Shown: in pieces, positions 1-5,860 of the stretch
Position numbering within the stretch: the first letter of the stretch is position 1
Layout: each line of letters starts with the position of its first letter
NCBI GenBank assembly: GCA_002331575.1
Contig: DCZG01000110.1
Coordinates: 1-6,622, forward strand
Source of the DNA: Atopobium sp. UBA2090
GTDB lineage: Bacteria > Actinomycetota > Coriobacteriia > Coriobacteriales > Atopobiaceae
Direction: 5' to 3'
DNA length: 6,622 nt
Program-made: the position numbers and the translations under genes
The notes under the pieces: model-generated
What the model saw: only the letters and a program-made list of their open reading frames with translations
What the model was told of the DNA's origin: nothing
Databases searched by the model: none

Positions 1-154
1 CACTTGAAATGGCAATCAACCCACAGTGGAAATGCCCTGATCGCTCATGTCTTTCGCATGCATTCGCCGAGCGGATGATAGGCGGCACGTCAATTGAGCA
101 CAATCCCCCTATCGCATTTCTGAGGTGGAGATGCCTGGCTGGGAGGATAACCTC
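1..154. other. Leader region upstream of the nitroreductase gene
   Basis: No gene is supported here. The reading frame beginning at position 9 runs on into the nitroreductase in another frame and has no ribosome site or recognisable protein, so I treat it as a shadow. The region is less GC-rich than the gene after it and probably contains the promoter. TTGAGC at 94-99 resembles a -35 box, but no convincing -10 lies 16-18 bp after it, so I name no promoter. The last 14 bases hold the ribosome site GGGAGG (141-146), eight bases before the ATG at 155. Confidence 0.4.
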
Positions 155-847
155 ATGGACGTCAACGAGGCGATCGCCGCACGGCACTCGGTGCGCAGGT
201 ACACGACGAGACCCATCGGGGATGATGCCGTGAGGAGGCTTCGCGCCGCCATCGACGAGGCGAACGCGGCGTCGGGGCTGAGCATCCAGCTCGTCCGCAA
301 CGAGCCCGATGCCTTCTCGAGCCCGCTCAGGACCCTGGGGCAGTTCCGGAACGTGTCCAACTACCTCGCCTTCGTCGCGCCCGAGGGCGACGACCAGGAC
401 GAGCTCGTGGGATACTACGGCGAGGGCATCATCCTCCTGGCACAGCAGCTCGGTCTCAACTCCTGCTGGGTGGGAGGCACCTACGACCGCAAGCGCGCCA
501 TCTATCGCGCGAACCCGGGACAGAGGCTGGCGCTCGTGGCGACGCTCGGCTATGGCGAGACCCAGGGCAAACCGCACAAGGAGCGCGCGGCGAGCACGCG
601 GTCGAGGGTGAGGGTGCTCGACGTGCCCGCATGGTTCGACCGCGGCATGGAGGCCGTCATGCTCGGGCCTTCGGCCATGGGACGTCAGGGCTTCCTCTTC
701 CAGCTCGAGGCCGACGGCGACACCGTACACGCCTCGGCCGCGGAGGGGGCCTTCTCGAGGTTCGACCTCGGCATAGCCGAGCGCCACTTCGAAGCGGCCT
801 CACGCCATCGCGTGGCCGACTCCGCCGCCGAGCGCCTCGCTCGCTAG
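155..847 (+). CDS. Nitroreductase-family flavoprotein (TM1586-type)
   Basis: Predicted 230-aa FMN-dependent oxidoreductase of the nitroreductase fold, cytosolic, probably reducing a nitro or quinone-like substrate with NAD(P)H; the real substrate cannot be read from sequence. The N-terminus carries the family's phosphate-binding signature RHSVRRY (residues 10-16). A helix with GIILLAQQLGLNSCWVGG (91-108) and ALVATLGYGE (126-135) match the core of the fold. GPSAMGRQ (171-178) followed by a strand and DLGIAERHFE (204-213) resemble the second half of the TM1586-like subfamily, in which two half-domains are fused in one chain. I chose the ATG at 155 because GGGAGG sits eight bases upstream; the GTG at 125 and ATG at 131 lack such a site. 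The gene stands alone on the plus strand and its stop directly abuts the recQ stop on the other strand. Fold assignment is firm, subfamily less so. Confidence 0.85.
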   Translation: MDVNEAIAARHSVRRYTTRPIGDDAVRRLRAAIDEANAASGLSIQLVRNEPDAFSSPLRTLGQFRNVSNYLAFVAPEGDDQDELVGYYGEGIILLAQQLGLNSCWVGGTYDRKRAIYRANPGQRLALVATLGYGETQGKPHKERAASTRSRVRVLDVPAWFDRGMEAVMLGPSAMGRQGFLFQLEADGDTVHASAAEGAFSRFDLGIAERHFEAASRHRVADSAAERLAR

Positions 848-2425
848 CTACGCCCGGTTGATCTCCTCGAGGAAGGCGTCGCCGTAGCGTCTGAGCTTGA
901 CCGCGCCGACGCCGGAGACCTGGAGCAACTCGTCGCCATTCTTCGGCCGACGGCGCACCATGCCCCGCAGCGTGGCGTCCGAGAAGATCACGTAGGGCGG
1001 GACGGAGCCGTCGTCGGCGAGCTCCTTGCGCAGCGCGCGGAGCCGCTGGAAGAGCTCGTCGTCATCGTCCGAAGAGGTGCCGAGCCCCTCCCGGGAGGCA
1101 GGTATCTCCCGGTGCGCCCGTCCGGTCGCCCGAGGCGTCCCGGCGCGGCGCAGGTAGGCCTCCGGAGAGGCGTCCGTGCAGACCGAGCACGCGTCGCACG
1201 ACTCGGGGACCTCGCTCAGGTCCTGGCCGAAGTAGCGCAGGATGCGCCGGTGTAGGCAGGAGTCGCTCATCGCATAGCCGATCATCTCGCCGAGGAGACG
1301 CTCTCGGTTGTCGATCAGGCGACGTCGCTCGGAGCCAGGCACGTCGGGGGCGAACTCGGTGTTGTCGATCAGGAAATGGCAGGTGCGAATGTCTCCCCTG
1401 CTCCAGAGCAGGAAGCACTCGGCCGGCTCCCCGTCCCTGCCCGCTCGGCCGGCCTCCTGGTAGTACTCCTCGACCGAGAGGGGCAGACCGGCGTTCATCA
1501 CGTAGCGCACGTCCGACTTGTCGATGCCCATGCCGAAGGCGTTTGTCGCGACCATCACCTGCGCGTCATCGACCACGAAGCGACGCTGCGCCTCGAGGCG
1601 GGCGTCGTTGTCCATGCCCGCGTGGTAGGCGACGGCCGAGACGCCCGCGTCGCAGAGACGTCCGGCGAGGGCGTCGACCCCCTTGCGCGTGGTGGCGTAG
1701 ACGATGCCCGACTGGCCGGCATGGCGGAGGGCGTAGGCGACGATGAACTGCTCGCGCCTCTTGGGCGTGAGCTCGTACGAGAAGAGTGCGAGGTTGGGGC
1801 GGTCGAATCCGTTGACCTGCACGACCGGGTCGCGCAGGCCGATGAGGGACACGATGTCGTCGCGAACCTTGCTCGTGGCCGTGGCGGTGAGGGCCGCGAC
1901 GACGGGCCGCACGGGCAGTGCATCCACGAACTCCGCGATGTCGCGGTAGGCCGGGCGGAAGTCCTGACCCCACTGGCTCACGCAGTGCGCCTCGTCCACC
2001 GCCACGAGCGGCACCTGCGCCGCGGCGGCGAAGGAGCGGAACCTCGCGTCCCGGAGACGCTCGGGAGCCACGTACATGACGTCGTACCACCCGTCGAGGG
2101 CCCGCTGGACCACGATGTCCTGCTGGCGCGGGGTGAGGCTCGAGTTGAGGTACGAGCCTCGAATCCCCGCCTCCTTGAGGGCGCGCACCTGGTCGCCCAT
2201 GAGGGAGATGAGCGGGCTTATCACCAGGGTGAGCCCGCCGAGAAGCACGGCGGGAATCTGGTAGCAGACCGACTTGCCGGCGCCCGTGGGCATGACGGCG
2301 AGCACGTCTCGCCCCTCGAGCACGGCGGAGATGACCTCGGACTGCCCGGGTCGGAAGCTCGCATAGCCGAAGTGGCGCTCGAGCGCCTCGAGCGCGTCAC
2401 GCGCGGTGGGTGCGGCTTCGGCCAT
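848..2425 (-). CDS. recQ: ATP-dependent DNA helicase RecQ, lacking the RQC winged helix
   Basis: A 525-aa superfamily 2 helicase that unwinds DNA 3'-5' in recombination and replication-fork repair. Visible in order: Q-motif region FRPGQ (24-28), Walker A PTGAGKS (46-52), DEAH (144-147) running into the RecQ aromatic loop HCVSQWGQDFRP, TATAT (180-184), motif IV around 239-246, motif V around 291-302, and motif VI YYQEAGRAGRDG (321-332) with the arginine finger region. A zinc site follows, with C390, C410, C413 and C416. A C-terminal HRDC domain fills about 455-523. Only about 38 residues, low in complexity, separate zinc site and HRDC, so the winged-helix (RQC) domain of the ~610-aa E. coli type is absent. 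The ATG at 2425 follows AGGGGAG at eight bases. The frame stays open upstream to 2647, but that extension lies antisense to the HAD gene. It is probably co-transcribed with that gene, 41 bp away. Confidence 0.93.
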   Translation of the reverse strand: MAEAAPTARDALEALERHFGYASFRPGQSEVISAVLEGRDVLAVMPTGAGKSVCYQIPAVLLGGLTLVISPLISLMGDQVRALKEAGIRGSYLNSSLTPRQQDIVVQRALDGWYDVMYVAPERLRDARFRSFAAAAQVPLVAVDEAHCVSQWGQDFRPAYRDIAEFVDALPVRPVVAALTATATSKVRDDIVSLIGLRDPVVQVNGFDRPNLALFSYELTPKRREQFIVAYALRHAGQSGIVYATTRKGVDALAGRLCDAGVSAVAYHAGMDNDARLEAQRRFVVDDAQVMVATNAFGMGIDKSDVRYVMNAGLPLSVEEYYQEAGRAGRDGEPAECFLLWSRGDIRTCHFLIDNTEFAPDVPGSERRRLIDNRERLLGEMIGYAMSDSCLHRRILRYFGQDLSEVPESCDACSVCTDASPEAYLRRAGTPRATGRAHREIPASREGLGTSSDDDDELFQRLRALRKELADDGSVPPYVIFSDATLRGMVRRRPKNGDELLQVSGVGAVKLRRYGDAFLEEINRA

Positions 2426-2433
2426 GCGCTCTT

Positions 2434-2440
2434 CTCCCCT
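2434..2440 (-). promoter_or_regulatory. Ribosome binding site fixing the recQ start
   Basis: AGGGGAG on the minus strand, eight bases before the ATG at 2425. It supports this start over the longer open frame that reaches back through the HAD gene to 2647. It lies in the 41-bp gap between the HAD stop and recQ. Confidence 0.75.
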
Positions 2441-2466
2441 CGACGAGTCCGGTCTGGCGTCGCTCG

Positions 2467-3273
2467 CTAGAGCAGGTCGCCGTGGATGAGGCCCAGGCGC
2501 ACGCAGGCGTTCCAGATGCCGTTCTCGTCCACGCCGTCGGTCACGAAGTCGGCCATCTCCTTGACCTCGGAGTTGCCGTTGCCCATGGCGATCGAGGTGC
2601 CGACGGCGTCGAACATGCCCAGGTCGTTGCCACCGTCGCCAAAGCACAGGGCTTCCTCGGGCCTGAGGTCGTAAATATCGAGCACGCGACGCACGGCGCG
2701 AGCCTTCCCGCCGCTGATGGGGAAGGCGTCCACGAAGTTGGGCGACCAGCGCGTGAGCTTGAGGTGCTTGGTCGCGTCCCTCAGGACGCCCGTCTCGCCA
2801 GGCCCGAGGAAGACGTTCATCTGATAGACGTCATGGTCGAGCGCCTGGTCGATGTCGCCCTCGGGGACGTTGATGCCCGCCATGTCCAGCGCCGAGTGCA
2901 CCCTCTCGTCGTAGCCGCTGAGGTAGGACGTGTCCTTCTCCATGAAAATCGCCTGGTAGAGGCCGTCGTGGACCTGCTGCACCACCGTCGCGACGTCATC
3001 TCTGTCAACAGGCTCCTGATAGAGCACCGCATAGCGGTTGAGGATGAACTGCCCGTTGAAGAGAATGAAGGCCTCGAGGTCGGCGATGGGGATGTCATCG
3101 ACCTGATAGGGCGCGCGGCCCGTGGCGAGGAAGCACTTCACGCCGGCGTCGCGCAGCTCGCGAAGGGCGTGGCGCGTGGACGTGGGCATGGCATGCGTGG
3201 TGAACGAGAGCATGGTGCCGTCGGCGTCGAAGAACGCCGCCTTGATCTTGCGATCGGTGCTCCAGGTGGGCAT
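2467..3273 (-). CDS. Cof-type HAD-IIB family hydrolase
   Basis: A 268-aa haloacid-dehalogenase-superfamily phosphatase of the Cof/YidA type (HAD-IIB), which typically removes phosphate from sugar phosphates or small phosphometabolites in the cytosol; the substrate is not predictable. All four HAD motifs are visible: DADGT with nucleophile D16 and acid/base D18, motif II threonine T51 in FLATGR, motif III lysine K190 in SGGKARA, and GDGGND (212-217) with metal ligands D213 and D217. The region between motifs II and III, about residues 80-180, is the C2-type cap. Length is normal. Two in-frame ATGs, 3279 and 3273, follow GGAGGG at 3285-3280. The first leaves one base of spacing and the second leaves seven from GGAGG, so I chose 3273. 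It lies between the aldo/keto reductase and recQ on the same strand; no functional link to recQ is evident. Confidence 0.9.
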   Translation of the reverse strand: MPTWSTDRKIKAAFFDADGTMLSFTTHAMPTSTRHALRELRDAGVKCFLATGRAPYQVDDIPIADLEAFILFNGQFILNRYAVLYQEPVDRDDVATVVQQVHDGLYQAIFMEKDTSYLSGYDERVHSALDMAGINVPEGDIDQALDHDVYQMNVFLGPGETGVLRDATKHLKLTRWSPNFVDAFPISGGKARAVRRVLDIYDLRPEEALCFGDGGNDLGMFDAVGTSIAMGNGNSEVKEMADFVTDGVDENGIWNACVRLGLIHGDLL

Positions 3274-3279
3274 GGGCAT

Positions 3280-3285
3280 CCCTCC
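3280..3285 (-). promoter_or_regulatory. Ribosome binding site deciding the HAD hydrolase start
   Basis: GGAGGG on the minus strand directly abuts the ATG at 3279 and is seven bases (from GGAGG) from the ATG at 3273. Normal spacing favours 3273, which shortens the protein by two residues. Confidence 0.7.
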
Positions 3286-3308
3286 GATTGGTGTCGTATG
3301 ACCCCGTC

Positions 3309-3314
3309 ATGATA
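3309..3314 (-). promoter_or_regulatory. Possible -10 box upstream of the HAD-recQ pair
   Basis: TATCAT on the minus strand differs from the TATAAT consensus at one position and lies about 35 bases before the HAD start, in the 116-bp gap after the aldo/keto reductase. No good -35 box is visible 16-18 bases upstream, so this is only a candidate for a promoter separating HAD-recQ from the reductase. Confidence 0.25.
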
Positions 3315-3389
3315 TCGTTTCCGCAGCGTAGGACCACCGCCGCTCGCCTGACCGACGGATACCTTCACAGACCGAGACCGACGCCGCGG

Positions 3390-4541
3390 CTATCCGAAGA
3401 GTCGCGACGCCTGCACCATGCGCTCCATGATGTGAACGCCGAAGGGACAACGAGGCTCGCAGGCGCCACAACCGATGCAGGCGTCCGCCGTCACCCCGAG
3501 CGCGCGGTAGTGGTCGCGGACGAGTTCCGGAAGCTCATGGCCCTTGGACACCTGCACCTCGGCAAGGTCGTAGAACTTGTTCACCTGGGCGATGTCGATG
3601 CCCACGGTGCAGGGCGCGCAGTGCCCGCAGTAGGTGCAGAGCCCGCTGACGGGATGCTCCGGCGCGGTCGCGAGCGCGGTCGCGTAGTCGCGCTCCTCCG
3701 GCGTCGCGGTCTCATAGGCGGCGTCCTCCTCGAGGTCGGCGAGGCTGCGGTAGCCGAGCAGGACGCTCGCCACCGCCGGGCGCGTGAGGGCGTAGTGGAT
3801 GCACTGGGCGGGCGTGAGCGCCACGCCGAAGGGCGAGCGGTCGGGGTCGAGGAGCCGCGAGCCCGCGAAGCACTTCATGACGGTGATGCCGACGTCGTTG
3901 GCCTCGGCCATGCGGTAGAGCTCCATGCGATCGCGGTCCATCGCGTTCGCCTCGTCACCGTAGTCGCCGAAGAGCGTCTCGATGTCCTCGGAGGCCGGCT
4001 TCATGTCATAGGCGGGGTTCACCGAGAAGAGCAGCATGTCCACGTCGCCCGACTCGATGGCCATTGTGCCCGTGATGGGGTTGTGGGTGCTCATCCCGAT
4101 GCTTCGAATAACCCCCTGGCTCCTGAGCTCGCGGACGTAGTCGCCGTAGGCACCGCCCATGGCACGCTCGAACTCCGCCGGCGAGTCGACGTAGTGCACC
4201 ATCCCGAGGTCCATGTGGTCGGTGTGGAAGCGCTCCAGGAGGTCGTCGAAGGCCACCTTGCACTTCTCGACGTCGCGCGTGCGCACGTACTGGCCGCCGT
4301 CCCAGGTGGAGCCTATGTGCCCCTGGACGTACCAGCGGTCGCGATCGCCCACGATCGCATCGCCGAGGTTCGAGCGGACGGCGGGATCGCTCATCCAGCA
4401 GTCCATGATGTTGATGCCCAGCTCCGTGGCACGGTCCACGACCTCCTGGACCGTCTCGCGCGTGGCATGCTCGAGCCACTCGCAGCCAAAGCCGATCTCC
4501 GAGACCATGAGACCGGTCCTCCCGAGCCTGCGATACTCCAT
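3390..4541 (-). CDS. Aldo/keto reductase-fold protein with C-terminal double 4Fe-4S domain
   Basis: A 383-aa predicted oxidoreductase of the COG1453 type: an aldo/keto-reductase TIM barrel (about 1-285) fused to a ferredoxin-like tail. The N-terminus YRRLGRTGLMVSEIGFG is typical of the fold. The tail carries C302, C305, C308, C311 and then C355, C358, C361, C365 followed by proline, two cluster-binding motifs expected to hold two 4Fe-4S clusters. Of the classical Asp-Tyr-Lys-His tetrad, D47 and H116 (in MVHYVD) are present. The Tyr position appears to be D52 and the Lys position H75 (QGHIGS), so ordinary AKR chemistry is doubtful. From memory, close clostridial relatives share QGHIG, so this is probably a subfamily trait. 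It likely works with electron carriers in an anaerobic cytosol; the substrate is unknown. The ATG at 4541 follows GAGGAG at five bases. It is divergent from the macro-domain gene. Confidence 0.85.
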   Translation of the reverse strand: MEYRRLGRTGLMVSEIGFGCEWLEHATRETVQEVVDRATELGINIMDCWMSDPAVRSNLGDAIVGDRDRWYVQGHIGSTWDGGQYVRTRDVEKCKVAFDDLLERFHTDHMDLGMVHYVDSPAEFERAMGGAYGDYVRELRSQGVIRSIGMSTHNPITGTMAIESGDVDMLLFSVNPAYDMKPASEDIETLFGDYGDEANAMDRDRMELYRMAEANDVGITVMKCFAGSRLLDPDRSPFGVALTPAQCIHYALTRPAVASVLLGYRSLADLEEDAAYETATPEERDYATALATAPEHPVSGLCTYCGHCAPCTVGIDIAQVNKFYDLAEVQVSKGHELPELVRDHYRALGVTADACIGCGACEPRCPFGVHIMERMVQASRLFG

Positions 4542-4586
4542 TGCCTCTCCTCACGCCTCGATTTCGCGTCCCTGGCGACACGGTCC

Positions 4587-4617
4587 AGCATATCATCGAA
4601 GAGGTACGCCACGACAA
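4587..4617 (-). promoter_or_regulatory. Possible promoter for the aldo/keto reductase
   Basis: In the 88-bp divergent gap, the minus strand carries TTGTCG (4617-4612) as a -35-like box. It is followed after 17 bases by GATATG (4594-4589) and after 19 bases by TATGCT (4592-4587) as weak -10-like boxes. On the plus strand, TATCAT at 4591-4596 could serve the macro-domain gene but lacks a clear -35. All matches are weak. Confidence 0.25.
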
Positions 4618-4629
4618 CCGGGAGGCACC

Positions 4630-5104
4630 ATGCCGTTCCAGACCGTTCATGCGGACATCACGACCCTGCACGTGGACGCCATCGTCAACGCCGCGAACGA
4701 GCGCCTGCTCATGGGTGGGGGCGTCTGCGGGGCGATCTTCAGCGCGGCTGGCCCCGCTCGCCTCCAGGAGGCCTGCGACAGAATCGGCCACTGCGACACG
4801 GGCTCGGCCGTCGCGACGCCGGGGTTCGGTCTCGCCGCACGCTACGTCATCCATGCCGTCGGCCCCGTCTGGCAAGGGGGCGGATGTGGCGAGAAGGACC
4901 TTCTCGCCAGCTGCTACACGTCCTCGCTCGACGTGGCACGCGACCTGGGCTGCACGTCCATCGCCTTCCCGCTCATCTCGGCCGGCATCTACGGCTATCC
5001 ATCCGCGGGACGAGGCCCTCGCCGTGGCGAGAGACGCCATCGAGGGCTGGCTCTCGACGTACGGCGACATGGACGTCTACCTCGCACGCTACAGGTCGAG
5101 GTAG
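4630..5104 (+). pseudogene. Macro-domain (ADP-ribose-binding) gene, frameshifted by a 4-bp duplication
   Basis: The first 124 codons encode a clear macro domain, a family that binds ADP-ribose and often removes it from proteins or deacetylates O-acetyl-ADP-ribose. Signatures are NAAN (20-23), GGGVCGAIF (29-37), IHAVGPVW (74-81) and ISAGIYGYP (116-124). After GYP the frame goes wrong and reads arginine-rich sequence to a stop at 5151 (173 aa). The expected end, DEALAVARDAIEGWL, continues in the next plus frame to the stop at 5104. The join falls on ATCCATCC (4997-5004). Deleting one ATCC gives GYPRDEA and a 156-aa protein of normal family size. The start has GGGAGG (4620-4625) four bases upstream. 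The conserved Asp of GGGVDG is C33 here, which I also recall in some Gram-positive macro proteins. Either the gene is truly broken, or this is an assembly error, or the site can slip. The longer shifted product keeps most ligand-binding loops and may still fold. Confidence 0.8.
4997..5004 (+). repeat. ATCC tandem duplication at the macro-domain frameshift
   Basis: Two adjacent copies of ATCC. The second shifts the macro-domain frame by +1. Without it the protein reads G-Y-P-R-D-E-A, the expected family sequence. With only two copies this is more like a one-off duplication than an established phase-variation tract. Confidence 0.8.
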
Positions 5105-5160
5105 GACCCCGTTCGAGACACGACCGGAAGCCGCCGGATTCGGCTTGCTGACTGCCAGAC

Positions 5161-5335
5161 GGGGAGCCATCCTCGCCAGCGGCCGCCGAGAATGGCTCGT
5201 GGCGAGTTTGGCTCCTTTCAGCAAGCCCCTGAGCTGCGGGAGCCTTTCTCACACCTTGGTTTCGATTTTGGCTCCCGACGTTTTGGCAGGTAAACGGGTT
5301 GATAGGACCGTGAACCATGAGCCAAAATTGGTCTC
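5161..5335. repeat. Cluster of five GGCGAGnnTGGCTCC-like motifs
   Basis: Copies, written in the same sense: GGCGAGGATGGCTCCCC (minus, 5177-5161), GCCGAGAATGGCTCGT (plus, 5185-5200), GGCGAGTTTGGCTCCTT (plus, 5201-5217), TTCGATTTTGGCTCCCG (plus, 5261-5277) and GAGACCAATTTTGGCTC (minus, 5335-5319). All share TGGCTC. The first and third match at 13 of 15 core positions. Copies two and three are 16 bp apart and three and four are 60 bp apart. Such spaced, two-orientation copies suggest a protein-binding array or remnants of a small repeated element. Confidence 0.65.
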
Positions 5336-5341
5336 AACCAA
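5256..5341. repeat. Composite inverted repeat around two TTTTGGCTC motifs
   Basis: ATTTTGGCTC (5265-5274) is exactly complementary to GAGCCAAAAT (5319-5328). Just outside them TTGGTT (5256-5261) is complementary to AACCAA (5336-5341). The total is 16 paired bases with a small internal loop, enclosing 44 bases. As RNA this could fold into one long stem; as DNA it resembles the ends of a very small element or paired operators. Confidence 0.6.
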
Positions 5342-5342
5342 T
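5327..5342 (-). terminator. Weak hairpin after the XRE gene
   Basis: On the minus strand, ATTGGT-TGAG-ACCAAT forms a perfect 6-bp stem with a 4-base loop, 22 bases past the XRE stop, followed by TTT then GG. The stem is AT-rich and the T run short, so termination would be weak. The same bases take part in the larger inverted repeat, so a regulatory role is equally possible. Confidence 0.3.
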
Positions 5343-5364
5343 GAACGGCAGGCAGGAGGCGTGC

Positions 5365-5724
5365 CTAGCCCCGAGGCTTCACGACCTCCCAGGCGAGGAG
5401 CATGGCAAGATACAGCAGCCCGATCGCGACAATGATGACGAGGGCGATTCTCGCAGCGGTCCAGCGGACCTTTGGCTTGTCCTCCCGAGCTGGCTCCTCG
5501 GAGGTTGCGGGAGGACGAAAGTTCTCGTATACGAGCATCCGAACGTCGATTCCAAGGGTCTTCGCGAGAGGCTCGAGAAGGGCGGTGTCGGGGAGCCCGG
5601 CCCCGCATTCCCATCGGCTGACCGCCTTGTTCGTCACGCCGAGAGTCTCGGCGAGCTCGGCCTGGGTGATTCCGAGCCCATGCCTGCGCTCGGCGATGGT
5701 CTGCCCGACACTCTTCGCGTCCAT
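5365..5724 (-). CDS. XRE-family HTH regulator with C-terminal membrane helix
   Basis: A 119-aa protein. Residues about 8-62 form a Cro/C1-type helix-turn-helix domain; ITQAELAETLGVTNKAVSRWE (19-39) is the diagnostic stretch, with the recognition helix around 31-38. A charged linker rich in E, D, K and P (about 69-87) leads to one strongly hydrophobic segment, about 92-111, then a short basic tail (VVKPRG). It therefore looks like a membrane-tethered DNA-binding protein, with the DNA-binding domain in the cytosol. The family normally represses or activates nearby promoters, so control of its own operon is plausible. It is the last of three minus-strand genes; its ATG lies four bases past the stop of the 38-aa membrane peptide. 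Its likely ribosome site (AAGGGA) is inside that gene's last codons, implying translational coupling. The target and any signal are unknown. HTH assignment is firm; the topology is inferred from hydrophobicity. Confidence 0.88.
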   Translation of the reverse strand: MDAKSVGQTIAERRHGLGITQAELAETLGVTNKAVSRWECGAGLPDTALLEPLAKTLGIDVRMLVYENFRPPATSEEPAREDKPKVRWTAARIALVIIVAIGLLYLAMLLAWEVVKPRG

Positions 5725-5728
5725 CCTG

Positions 5729-5845
5729 CTATCCCTTGCGGATGTACTTGATGAGGGCGACGCATGCGAGAATGGGCAGTGCCAGCTTGGTGAGAACCGC
5801 TTCGGTGATTGACGTGAGCGACATCAGGGCGACGTATGGATCCAT
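5729..5845 (-). CDS. 38-aa single-pass membrane peptide, function unknown
   Basis: A small open frame of 38 codons with an excellent ribosome site, AAGGAG at 5859-5854, eight bases before the ATG. The peptide starts MDPYVALMSLTSITEAVLTK and continues with a hydrophobic stretch LALPILACVALI, then ends in the basic tail KYIRKG. That gives one predicted membrane helix, about residues 16-32, with a lysine at 20 and a positive C-terminus that would stay in the cytosol. It sits between the secreted protein (15-bp gap, with the ribosome site next to that gene's stop) and the XRE regulator (4-bp gap). Size and shape recall holin-like or type I toxin peptides, phage-like small membrane proteins, or a partner of the neighbouring membrane-anchored regulator, but I see no family match. 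Coding status is supported by the ribosome site and tight spacing on both sides. Confidence 0.7.
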   Translation of the reverse strand: MDPYVALMSLTSITEAVLTKLALPILACVALIKYIRKG

Positions 5846-5860
5846 AACGCGCGCTCCTTC

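Larger units (their letters stand above)
5105..5364. other. Non-coding gap between convergent genes, rich in short repeats
   Basis: 260 bp between the end of the macro-domain gene and the end of the XRE regulator gene. I see no open frame with a ribosome site. The content is the motif cluster and inverted repeats listed separately. It also marks the change from high-GC core genes to the lower-GC module on the right, so it could be a junction of an inserted segment, though no transposase, tRNA or clear attachment site is visible. Confidence 0.6.

Noticed and set aside
9..233. 74-codon plus-strand frame at the left edge
   Set aside because: No ribosome site, no family resemblance, and it overlaps the start of the nitroreductase in a different frame.
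1376..2470. Plus-strand open frame of 364 codons opposite recQ
   Set aside because: Shadow of recQ: biased composition, no ribosome site and no recognisable motif.
2426..2647. Upstream extension of the recQ frame
   Set aside because: It covers the HAD gene antisense, encodes arginine-rich sequence unlike any RecQ N-terminus, and the ATG at 2425 has a good ribosome site.
5164..5206. Crossing inverted repeats (GAGCCAT/ATGGCTC and CTCGCC/GGCGAG) that suggest an RNA pseudoknot
   Set aside because: The pairings are explained by copies of the TGGCTC motif lying in opposite orientations; there is no separate evidence for a structured RNA.
3288..5435. Plus-strand open frame of 715 codons
   Set aside because: It lies antisense to the well-supported aldo/keto reductase, then crosses the macro-domain gene in another frame. 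It is rich in H, V, A, R and E, as expected for a GC-rich complement, and shows no domain.
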